5,696 nucleotides of DNA from PWQG01 sp051747985 (GTDB lineage Bacteria > Pseudomonadota > Gammaproteobacteria > Pseudomonadales > Pseudohongiellaceae): the NCBI GenBank assembly GCA_051747985.1, contig JBNJGU010000187.1, forward strand, positions 1 through 5,696. The letters run 5' to 3'. How positions within the stretch are numbered: the stretch's first letter is position 1; each line of letters opens with the position of its first letter. This document shows, one piece after another, positions 1-5,686 of this stretch. Position numbers and translations under genes: made by a program. The notes beneath the pieces were generated by a model, which saw only the letters and a list, made by a program, of their open reading frames with translations, was not told the DNA's origin and made no database searches.

Positions 1-33
1 CGGGCCGGCCAAAACATGGCCTGATTGATCCTG
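1..33 (+). repeat. Third, partial copy of the intergenic repeat
   Basis: CATGGCCTGATTGATCCTG at 15-33 is identical to the reverse complement of 294-312. The bases just before it (5-14) also resemble the inner arm (CCGGCCAAAA against CCGGGCAAAG). After 33 similarity becomes loose: TGCCGCCCCGCTCGG near 39-53 resembles TGCCGGCCCCCGCCCGG of the 32-bp arm. The copy has the same orientation as the right arm and is probably cut by the window edge. Confidence 0.65.
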
Positions 34-186
34 CCCCGCCTGCCGCCCCGCTCGGATCTCTGTCCGGAGTAATCCCCACCGCCAAAGCATCATCACCCCT
101 CACCCGGTCCGCTCCACGAGCCAAACGGACTCAGCGCTCTCCATTCCGAAAGCAGGCTTGTCAGGGGGTATTCGGGGGCACTGACT

Positions 187-229
187 GCCAGGCCGCCCTG
201 CGCCTGCGCGTCCGCCTCCAGGACTGGCG
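187..229 (+). pseudogene. Inverted copy of the last 14 codons of fliA
   Basis: These 43 bases match the reverse complement of 477-519, the 3' end of fliA, with a single difference (T at 211 against the equivalent of C from position 495). In the plus frame the fragment encodes QAALRLRVRLQDWR, where FliA has Ala in place of the Val. The sequence before it (TTCGGGGGCACTGACT) does not resemble fliA, so only the tail is duplicated. No stop follows DWR; the frame stays open to a TGA at 417-419. It has no start of its own and is not expected to be expressed. It forms the outermost arm of the nested inverted repeat. Confidence 0.8.
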
Positions 230-268
230 CGGGATTGAACATTTCAGCGTGGAAATGACCTCGAAAGA

Positions 269-300
269 GAGCCCTCCGGGCGGGGGCCGGCATCAGGATC
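269..300. repeat. 32-bp inverted repeat, left arm
   Basis: This is a perfect reverse complement of 412-443. The arm is very GC-rich (core CCTCCGGGCGGGGGCCGG) and ends in CATCAGGATC. Together with the inner 22-bp arms it could form a long interrupted stem in DNA or RNA. There is no T-run beside it, so it is not an obvious intrinsic terminator, although it is the only strong secondary structure downstream of fliA. Confidence 0.85.
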
Positions 301-314
301 AATCAGGCCATGCT

Positions 315-336
315 TTGCCCGGCGCCAGAAATCGGA
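315..336. repeat. 22-bp inner inverted repeat, left arm
   Basis: This is a perfect reverse complement of 385-406 and contains the palindrome GGCGCC. It is separated from the 32-bp arm by 14 nt here but by only 5 nt on the right side. The left spacer contains the right spacer (GGCCA) plus extra AATCA and TGCT, so the two arms have diverged by small insertions or deletions. Confidence 0.85.
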
Positions 337-384
337 TAGACACGGACAACTCCGCGAGGCGGTCCCTCGCCGAGCGCTTGGGAG

Positions 385-406
385 TCCGATTTCTGGCGCC
401 GGGCAA
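385..406. repeat. 22-bp inner inverted repeat, right arm
   Basis: This is the partner of 315-336. The loop between the two inner arms (337-384, 48 nt) itself holds a small stem, GCGAGG at 354-359 against CCTCGC at 365-370 with a 5-nt loop. Confidence 0.85.
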
Positions 407-411
407 TGGCC

Positions 412-443
412 GATCCTGATGCCGGCCCCCGCCCGGAGGGCTC
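412..443. repeat. 32-bp inverted repeat, right arm
   Basis: This is the partner of 269-300, identical over all 32 positions in reverse complement. It lies 29 nt beyond the fliA stop codon, so a read-through transcript from fliA would contain both arms. Confidence 0.85.
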
Positions 444-472
444 GTGCTACGAAGTGATTCCCAATGAACCGT

Positions 473-1204
473 CTAACGCCAGTCCTGGAGGCGGGCGCGC
501 AGGCGCAGGGCGGCCTGGCTGTGGATCTGGCTGATGCGGGACTCGGTCACCCCCAACACCTCCCCGATCTCCTTCAGGTTCAGCTCCTCGTCGTAATACA
601 ACGCCAACACCAGCTTCTCCCGCTCCGGCAACCCCTCGATGGCGGCAGCCAGGTTCTTGCGGAACTGCTCGTCCTGGTGGCCCTGTCCCGGGCCGAGGGT
701 GGTGCCGGCGATGCGGTCGAGGCCGGAGTCCTCGCCGTCGCCCAGGTCCTCGAAGCTGAACAGGCGGCTGCCGGAGGCGTCCTGGAGGATGGTGTAGTAG
801 GTGTCGAGGTCGATGCCCATTTCCTCGGCCACGTCCTGGTCGCGGGCGTCGGTGCCGGTGCGGGCCTCGACGGCGCGGACGGCCTCGGCGACTTCGCGGG
901 ACTTGCGGTGCACCGAGCGCGGGGCCCAGTCGCCCTTGCGGATCTCGTCGAGCATGGCGCCGCGGATGCGGATGCCGGCGTAGGTCTCGAAGCTGGCGCC
1001 CTTGCTGACATCGTACTTCTGCGCGGCCTCCAGCAGACCGATCATGCCGGACTGCATCAGGTCATCGAGCTGGACGCTGGAGGGCATGCGGGCCAGCAGG
1101 TGATGGGCGATGCGTTTGACCAGCGGGGTGTGTTCGGCCACCAGTTCTTCCATGCTACGGGCCTGGGCTGCGGTGTAGAGATTGGCTCCACTGGCTGCGT
1201 TCAT
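473..1204 (-). CDS. fliA: Flagellar sigma factor FliA (sigma-28)
   Basis: FliA directs RNA polymerase to late flagellar, motor and chemotaxis promoters and is held inactive by the anti-sigma factor FlgM until the hook is complete. The 243-residue product has the usual length. Sigma region 2 covers about 26-101, with DDLMQSGMIGLLEAAQKYD at 47-65, the -10 recognition part FETYAGIRIRGAMLDEIR at 72-89, and DWAPRSVHRK at 92-101. Region 3 lies around 103-140. Region 4 is at about 185-240, with its helix-turn-helix NLKEIGEVLGVTESRISQIH at 209-228 for the -35 element. The ATG at 1202-1204 has TGAGG (1215-1219), overlapping the fleN stop, 10 nt upstream, which suggests translational coupling. The stop is TAG. 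It is last in the flhA-flhF-fleN-fliA block. The last 14 codons are present a second time, inverted, at 187-229. Confidence 0.97.
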   Translation of the reverse strand: MNAASGANLYTAAQARSMEELVAEHTPLVKRIAHHLLARMPSSVQLDDLMQSGMIGLLEAAQKYDVSKGASFETYAGIRIRGAMLDEIRKGDWAPRSVHRKSREVAEAVRAVEARTGTDARDQDVAEEMGIDLDTYYTILQDASGSRLFSFEDLGDGEDSGLDRIAGTTLGPGQGHQDEQFRKNLAAAIEGLPEREKLVLALYYDEELNLKEIGEVLGVTESRISQIHSQAALRLRARLQDWR

Positions 1205-1214
1205 CGGTATTCGG

Positions 1215-1219
1215 CCTCA
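1215..1219 (-). promoter_or_regulatory. fliA ribosome binding site overlapping the fleN stop
   Basis: TGAGG on the minus strand contains the fleN TGA stop codon and lies 10 nt before the fliA ATG. Ribosomes finishing fleN would sit on the fliA initiation region, which suggests coupled translation of the two regulators. Confidence 0.6.
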
Positions 1220-2035
1220 GGCGGTATCGCGGATCAGACGTTCGACGAAAAACTCCATGTGCCCGCTGGGCCCGCTGCGCAACGGCCAGTCGGCCACTTC
1301 GCGAGCCAGACGCTGGTAGGCCCGGGCTGCGGGGGATCCGGGCCAGCCCTCCAGCAGTGGCACCTGGCGCTGTGTGGCCTTGCGCAGGGTGTCATCCCAG
1401 GGCACGTCGCCGGCATACTGCAGATTGACATCCAGGAAACGGGTGGCGGCGGCTGCGAACTTGCGGAACAGTCTCTCACCCTCGGTGGCGCTGCGCGTCA
1501 TGTTGGCGACGATGCGGAAGTCGCGTTTGTCGCAATCGCGGTTGAGCACCTTGATCAGCGCATAGGCATCGGTCATCGAGGAAGGCTCGTCGCAGACCAC
1601 GATGATGACTTCGCGGGAGGCACTGACAAAACTGACCACGTTGTCGGCGATGCCGGCGGCGGTATCGATCAGCAGCACGTCCATGTCGTCGCCCAGCTCA
1701 CTGAAGGCACTGATCAGCCCTCCATGCTGTTGTTGGCTCATGTTGGTGACCGCCCGGATGCCGGACGAGGCAGGTATCACATGCAGCCCCTGGTCGGTGG
1801 TGACGAGAATGTCGCGCAGTTCACAGCGCCCTTCCATGACATCGGCGATGGTGTGTTCGGCGCGGATGCCGAGCAACACGTCGACGTTGGCCAGCCCCAT
1901 GTCCGCATCCAGCAGAACCACGCGCTTGCCCATGGCGTTCAATGCCAACCCGAGATTGACCGACATGCTGGTCTTGCCGACACCGCCCTTGCCGCCGGTG
2001 ACAGCCACCACCTGGATGGGATTCTCCCCGCTCAC
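1217..2035 (-). CDS. fleN: MinD-like ATPase FleN/FlhG, flagellar number regulator
   Basis: FleN (FlhG) is a MinD/ParA-type ATPase that restricts polar flagellates to one or few flagella. In Pseudomonas it binds FleQ and dampens flagellar gene activation; in other species it stimulates FlhF. The 272-residue product carries the deviant Walker A GGKGGVGKTS at 14-23 (signature Lys16, P-loop Lys21), LLDADMGLANVD at 41-52 and the Walker B-like VLLIDTAAGI at 120-129. The C-terminus GHMEFFVERLIRDTA (258-272) resembles the amphipathic membrane-targeting end of FleN proteins. The start is a GTG at 2033-2035 with AGGAGA at 2045-2050, 9 nt upstream. An in-frame TAA just further upstream (about 2057-2059) rules out an N-terminal extension, so the DQAxxLR FlhF-activating helix of many FlhG proteins is absent. 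It starts 42 nt after flhF, and its stop codon is part of the fliA ribosome binding site. The name fleN is preferred to flhG for its Pseudomonas-like look. Confidence 0.95.
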   Translation of the reverse strand: MSGENPIQVVAVTGGKGGVGKTSMSVNLGLALNAMGKRVVLLDADMGLANVDVLLGIRAEHTIADVMEGRCELRDILVTTDQGLHVIPASSGIRAVTNMSQQQHGGLISAFSELGDDMDVLLIDTAAGIADNVVSFVSASREVIIVVCDEPSSMTDAYALIKVLNRDCDKRDFRIVANMTRSATEGERLFRKFAAAATRFLDVNLQYAGDVPWDDTLRKATQRQVPLLEGWPGSPAARAYQRLAREVADWPLRSGPSGHMEFFVERLIRDTA

Positions 2036-2044
2036 CTTCTGTAC

Positions 2045-2050
2045 TCTCCT
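2045..2050 (-). promoter_or_regulatory. Ribosome binding site fixing the GTG start of fleN
   Basis: The minus strand has AGGAGA 9 nt before the GTG at 2033-2035. It decides the non-ATG start of fleN, since the only in-frame codons above it run into a TAA within about nine codons. Confidence 0.8.
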
Positions 2051-2070
2051 GTATTGTTACTGCGCTGCGC

Positions 2071-2087
2071 GACGTCGTCAGGACGTC
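2071..2087. repeat. Paired GACGTC palindromes at the flhF-fleN junction
   Basis: Two identical 6-bp palindromes GACGTC at 2071-2076 and 2082-2087 flank the last codon and stop of flhF (TGA at 2078-2080), with 5 nt between them. In RNA they can pair into a 6-bp hairpin with loop CTGAC. There is no following T-run, so it is not a classical terminator. It may be chance or a weak mRNA processing or stability element. Confidence 0.3.
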
Positions 2088-3343
2088 AGTGGCACCATAT
2101 CGTTATTGTCCAGACCGCCACCCCAGACCTGACCGAACGCATCGGCGCGACGCTCCTGTTCCCCGGAGCGTTTCTGTTCATCCTCTTCCGGCGATCCCAG
2201 CGCGACCGCGCGGCTGACCAGGCGGTGGGCCTGCGCCACACGGAGGTCATCCGGAATGCCCTGACCATGGGTCTCGTACAACACCGGCAGACAGCGGTCG
2301 ATGACCAGCGCCAGGGCCTCACCGAGCGTGCCGGCCTCGTCCAGCTTGGTCAGAATGCAGCCATTGAGGTTGGCCGGCGCATGCGCGCGCCAGGCCCGTT
2401 CCAGCACCCTGCCCTGGCTGGTGCAGGACAATACCAGATACTTCTGTACGTGGGGTACCTCCTGTAATGCCTGCAGCTGGTCCTGCATGGCCTGATCCTC
2501 GCCATTGAGCCCGGCCGTGTCAACCAGCACCAGGGACTTGTGGCGCAGTGCCTCCAGGGTGCCGGCCAGATCGTGGCGCTGGTCCACCACGCGCACGGTG
2601 ACACCGAGGATGCGGCCCAGGGTACGCAGCTGCTCGTGGGCGGCGATACGATAACTGTCGGTGGTGACCAGGGCCACGGCATCGGCGCCGTGTTCCAGCA
2701 CATAGCGGGTGGCCAGCTTGCCGATGGTGGTGGTCTTGCCCACGCCGGTCGGACCCAGGAACGCGAACACGCCGCCCCGGGCGACCGGGTCCTCACCACG
2801 GACGGGGACGGCGCGGTTGAGCCAGGCCAGGGTGAAGCGCCAGGCCTGGGACGGGGTGTATTCGGGCTTCAGCCGCTCCATCAGGTCACGGCTGAGGTAT
2901 CCCGGAACCCCCATGTTGCCGAGCTTCTCCCAGATGCTGGCCTGCACCGGTGTGCGCTGGCTGAACTGCTCCCAGGCCAGCCCGGCCAGACGCTGCTGCA
3001 ACAGACTGCGGATGGTGTTCAGTTCGGAGCGCATCTGACGCATTTCGCCGTTGTCGGCTGGCGGGGTCTCCTGCTGCTGCCGGGCCGGCGCCGCCTGACC
3101 GGCCAGGGTGTCGAGGCGCTCGCGCAGGGTCTTGCTCTCCATGCTGATCTGCTGGTCCTTGAGTACGTCACTGAAGGCCGGCGTCGATGACTCCGCTTCA
3201 CCCGATGGCTCCCCGGCCAGCAGTTCCACTCCACCCTCTTCCAGCTGGCGACTGGACAGCACCACGGCATCCTCGCCCAGTTGCCGGGTGACTTCCTTGA
3301 GACCGTGCCTCATGTCCCGCGCTACGATTCGCTTCACTTTCAT
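2078..3343 (-). CDS. flhF: Flagellar placement GTPase FlhF (SRP-type)
   Basis: FlhF is an SRP-family GTPase that directs the flagellar basal body to the cell pole and dimerises with GTP bound; the partner FlhG stimulates hydrolysis. The product is 421 residues when started at the ATG at 3341-3343. That start gives MKVKRIVARDMRHGL, matching the usual FlhF beginning, and has AGAGGA at 3354-3359, 10 nt upstream. A longer in-frame ATG at 3380-3382 would overlap flhA and add 13 residues untypical of the family. The N-terminal basic B domain (about 1-130) is variable, with a Gln/Pro-rich stretch near 85-97. The NG GTPase domain follows: P-loop GPTGVGKTTT at 197-206, DSYRIAAHEQL at 229-239, DTAGLN at 275-280, TKLDEAG at 332-338, and GQGIPDDL at 360-367 as the closing G5 motif. 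A charged tail (384-421) follows. It lies between flhA and fleN, the standard order in polar flagellates. Confidence 0.96.
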   Translation of the reverse strand: MKVKRIVARDMRHGLKEVTRQLGEDAVVLSSRQLEEGGVELLAGEPSGEAESSTPAFSDVLKDQQISMESKTLRERLDTLAGQAAPARQQQETPPADNGEMRQMRSELNTIRSLLQQRLAGLAWEQFSQRTPVQASIWEKLGNMGVPGYLSRDLMERLKPEYTPSQAWRFTLAWLNRAVPVRGEDPVARGGVFAFLGPTGVGKTTTIGKLATRYVLEHGADAVALVTTDSYRIAAHEQLRTLGRILGVTVRVVDQRHDLAGTLEALRHKSLVLVDTAGLNGEDQAMQDQLQALQEVPHVQKYLVLSCTSQGRVLERAWRAHAPANLNGCILTKLDEAGTLGEALALVIDRCLPVLYETHGQGIPDDLRVAQAHRLVSRAVALGSPEEDEQKRSGEQERRADAFGQVWGGGLDNNDMVPLTS

Positions 3344-3359
3344 GGCCTGCTGATCCTCT

Positions 3360-5543
3360 TCACTGGCCGATGGTAGCCACAATGGTGATCTGTTTGTTTT
3401 CCGGCACTTCCTGATAGGACAGCACCCTCAGTCCGCTGACCGTGTACCGCACGAAGCGGGCCAGCATGGGCCGCAGGGGTGCCGCCACCAGCAGCACCGG
3501 CACATTGCCGGCCGCCTCCTGCGAACGGGCGGTCTGTACCAGCGAGCGTTGCAGGCGTTCGGCCATGCCCGGCTCGATGACCATGCTGTCATCCTCCAGC
3601 GCGTTGTCGCCCTGTTGATTCTGTTGCTTCATGGACTTAAGCAATATCTGTTCCAGGCCGGGGTCCAATGTCATCACAGGCAGCTCTGACGCGTCTCCGA
3701 ACAGTTCCTGCACGATCACCCGCGACAGCGCCACCCGCGCCGCGGCGGTCAGAGTGACGGGATCTTGACTCCGCGCGGCCGTCACCGCCAGCGCTTCGGC
3801 GATGCTGCGCATGTCGCGAACCGGCACGCCCTCGCGCAACAGGTTCTGCAGCACCTTGAGCAGGACATTGGTACTGATCTGCTTGGGCAGCTCCTCCGCC
3901 AGCCGCTTTGAGGTGCGGCCCAGCATGTTCAGCAGTTCGTGCACTTCCTCGTGACCCAGCAGTTCGTGGGCATGCTGTTGCAGCAGGGAATTCATGTGCG
4001 TTGCCACCACGGTGCTGGAGTCCACCACCGTGTAGCCCATGCCCTGCACCTGATCCTTCTGGGCCGGTTCGATCCAGACCGCCTCCAGTCCGAAGGCGGG
4101 ATCTTTGGTCTCGATACCCCTGGGTTTGCCGAACACCTGACCCGGATTGATGGCCATGTCCCGATCCGGGTGGATCTCGCCCCCACCCAGCTTCACGCCC
4201 ATCAGGGTGATGCGGTATTCGTTGGGCTGCAGGTCAAGGTTGTCGCGGATGTGCACCGAAGGCACCAGGAAGCCCAGCTCCTGCGACAGCTTCTTGCGGA
4301 TGCCACGGATCCGGCCCAGCAATGCCCCGCCCTGCGCCTTGTCCACCATGGGGATGAGCCGGTAACCGACCTCCAGCCCCACGGTATCCACCGGCGCCAC
4401 ATCGTCCCAGCCCAGTTCCGGCGGTTCGGTCTCCGCCTTCGGTTCGGCACCGGGCCTTGCGGCACCATCCCTGCCACCGGCACGTTGTGTCCGCTCCGCG
4501 GTCGAAGCCGGCTGATCCGCCTCTTCCGCCTGTCCGGCCTGCTGGTGGCGCCAGTAGATGAAGCCGGCCCCGGCGAACGCGGCCGCCGCCAGTGCCAGGA
4601 AGGCGAAGTGCGGCATGCCGGGCACGATGCCCATGATGAACAGCACCGACCCGGCGATACCCAGTGATCGCGGATTGGCGAACATCTGCCCGACCACCTG
4701 ACTGCCCATCATCTCGTTGTTGTTGTTGCGCGTGACCATGATGGCCGCGGAAGTGGACAGCACCAGGGCCGGAATCTGTGCGACCAGGCCATCACCGATG
4801 GTCAGCAGCGCATAGCGCTCGGTGGCCTCGCCGAAGCTGAGCGCGTACTGCATCATGCCGATGGCCACCCCGCCCAGCAGGTTGATGACCAGAATCAGTA
4901 TGCCGGCCACGGCATCGCCCTTGACGAATTTGCTGGCCCCGTCCATGGCGCCGTAGAAGTCGGCTTCCTGGGTGATCTCCTGGCGCCGGTCGCGGGCCTG
5001 TTCCTGGTCGATGATGCCCGCGTTGAGATCGGCATCGACCGCCATCTGCTTGCCTGGCATGGCATCCAGGGTGAAACGCGCACTGACCTCGGCGATCCGT
5101 CCGGCGCCCTTGGTCACCACCACGAAGTTGATGATGATCAGGATCACGAAAACGATCAGGCCCACGGCATAGTTGCCGCCGATCACCACCTCACCAAAGG
5201 ACTCGATGACCTTGCCGGCCGCCGCCCCGCCCTCGTGACCGTTGAGCAGCACCACCCGGGTCGAGGCCACGTTCAGCGCCAGGCGCAACAGGGTGGCCAC
5301 CAGCAGGATGGTCGGGAACACGGCAAAGTCCAGCGGCCGCATGGCATAGACCGCCACGCAGAGCACGACCAGGGCGATGGTGATGTTGAAGGTGAAGAAG
5401 ACATCGAGCAGGAACGGCGGAATCGGCAGCGTCATCATCGCCAGGATGACCAGCAACAGTACCGGGATGCCCAGATTGCCGCGCGTCAGATTGCGGGCAT
5501 TGATCATCACGTTCTGGCGATTGATTGACGTTCCGATGGCCAT
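3360..5543 (-). CDS. flhA: Flagellar type III export gate protein FlhA
   Basis: FlhA is the integral-membrane export gate of the flagellar type III secretion system. It sits inside the MS ring, couples proton flow to export, and its cytoplasmic nonamer receives chaperone-substrate complexes. The 727-residue product is slightly longer than usual for the family (about 690-710). The N-terminal half is strongly hydrophobic, with about eight membrane segments near residues 27-47, 51-68, 77-97, 123-143, 211-232, 252-271, 296-312 and 314-331. The family signature RIAEVSARFTLDAMPGKQM lies at 149-167, and the conserved cytoplasmic loop AMDGASKFVKGDAVAG follows at 199-214. A charged, Ala/Pro/Glu-rich linker spans about 334-380, and the soluble FlhA-C domain fills 385-727. 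The ATG at 5541-5543 was chosen because an in-frame TGA lies two codons upstream. Its Shine-Dalgarno is weak (AGGAA at 5559-5563, about 15 nt away), so Met13 remains a possible start. It is the first gene of the operon, and its TGA stop is 16 nt before flhF. Confidence 0.97.
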   Translation of the reverse strand: MAIGTSINRQNVMINARNLTRGNLGIPVLLLVILAMMTLPIPPFLLDVFFTFNITIALVVLCVAVYAMRPLDFAVFPTILLVATLLRLALNVASTRVVLLNGHEGGAAAGKVIESFGEVVIGGNYAVGLIVFVILIIINFVVVTKGAGRIAEVSARFTLDAMPGKQMAVDADLNAGIIDQEQARDRRQEITQEADFYGAMDGASKFVKGDAVAGILILVINLLGGVAIGMMQYALSFGEATERYALLTIGDGLVAQIPALVLSTSAAIMVTRNNNNEMMGSQVVGQMFANPRSLGIAGSVLFIMGIVPGMPHFAFLALAAAAFAGAGFIYWRHQQAGQAEEADQPASTAERTQRAGGRDGAARPGAEPKAETEPPELGWDDVAPVDTVGLEVGYRLIPMVDKAQGGALLGRIRGIRKKLSQELGFLVPSVHIRDNLDLQPNEYRITLMGVKLGGGEIHPDRDMAINPGQVFGKPRGIETKDPAFGLEAVWIEPAQKDQVQGMGYTVVDSSTVVATHMNSLLQQHAHELLGHEEVHELLNMLGRTSKRLAEELPKQISTNVLLKVLQNLLREGVPVRDMRSIAEALAVTAARSQDPVTLTAAARVALSRVIVQELFGDASELPVMTLDPGLEQILLKSMKQQNQQGDNALEDDSMVIEPGMAERLQRSLVQTARSQEAAGNVPVLLVAAPLRPMLARFVRYTVSGLRVLSYQEVPENKQITIVATIGQ

Positions 5544-5566
5544 GGGGGTGTCAGTGGGTTCCTGCG

Positions 5567-5580
5567 TTCAAATTATTGAC
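5567..5580 (-). promoter_or_regulatory. Putative FleQ box in the flhA leader
   Basis: The minus strand reads GTCAATAATTTGAA, matching 12 of 14 positions of the FleQ consensus GTCaNTAAAtTGAC as I recall it. It lies about +38 to +51 relative to the predicted sigma-54 start, inside the transcribed leader. It is an AT-rich island in GC-rich surroundings. FleQ is known to bind downstream of the RpoN site at flhA of Pseudomonas aeruginosa, so the unusual position is in fact expected. No fleQ gene is in the window. Confidence 0.62.
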
Positions 5581-5583
5581 GTG

Positions 5584-5604
5584 CTCACGGGGTTGGGGCG
5601 TGAG
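5584..5604. promoter_or_regulatory. Small hairpin in the flhA leader
   Basis: CTCACG (5584-5589) and CGTGAG (5599-5604) form a perfect 6-bp inverted repeat with a 9-nt loop. It falls between the predicted transcription start (about 5617) and the FleQ-like box, so it would be transcribed at the 5' end of the mRNA. It could stabilise the 5' end or be a binding site, or be chance; nothing in the sequence decides. Confidence 0.3.
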
Positions 5605-5627
5605 ATTCCTGTACCGACGGGGGTCAG

Positions 5628-5643
5628 TGCAAGATTCTGGCCA
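5628..5643 (-). promoter_or_regulatory. Sigma-54 (RpoN) promoter of flhA
   Basis: On the minus strand this reads TGGCCAGAATCTTGCA. The GG and GC doublets are exactly 10 nt apart, and both halves (TGGC at -24, TTGCA at -12) match the sigma-54 consensus TGGCAC-N5-TTGCA well. The predicted transcription start is near 5617, giving a 5' leader of about 74 nt. In Pseudomonas aeruginosa the flhA promoter is RpoN- and FleQ-dependent, so the position agrees with known regulation. The assignment rests on sequence match and position only. Confidence 0.82.
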
Positions 5644-5686
5644 GGCTGGGGGCCCGGGTGGTGGGTGGCGTGGGGGGGGGTTGATT

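Larger units (their letters stand above)
1..472. other. Gene-less region downstream of fliA, filled with inverted repeats
   Basis: No reading frame here has family resemblance or a supported start, and no tRNA or rRNA is seen. Frames that appear open are short and cross the repeat blocks. The region contains a nested inverted repeat centred near 350-361 and extending to the fliA 3' end, plus a partial third repeat copy at the left edge. The stretch 34-186 shows nothing I recognise. cheY or another chemotaxis gene would be the commonest neighbour after fliA and is not present. Confidence 0.75.

Noticed and set aside
93..302. A 69-codon minus-strand frame in the repeat region
   Set aside because: Its middle (PVLEADAQAQGGLAV) is only the antisense reading of the duplicated fliA tail; it has no family match or supported start.
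1..443. CRISPR array, insertion sequence or integron attC site in the repeats
   Set aside because: The repeats are inverted and unevenly spaced, with no regular spacers. No transposase or integrase frame is present, and I see no attC core (GTTRRRY) pairs or target-site duplications.
464..2467. A 667-codon open frame on the plus strand antisense to fliA, fleN and the end of flhF
   Set aside because: It lies opposite three well-recognised genes, is Gly/His/Gln/Val-rich and resembles no family. Long antisense frames are common in GC-rich codon-biased DNA.
3344..3382. A 13-residue longer start for FlhF
   Set aside because: It would overlap the flhA 3' end, and its N-terminus is unlike FlhF. The ATG at 3341-3343 has a good ribosome binding site and the typical MKVKR start.
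3939..4667. A 242-codon plus-strand frame opposite flhA
   Set aside because: It is wholly antisense to conserved FlhA coding sequence, with His/Leu/Gly-rich composition and no recognisable domain.
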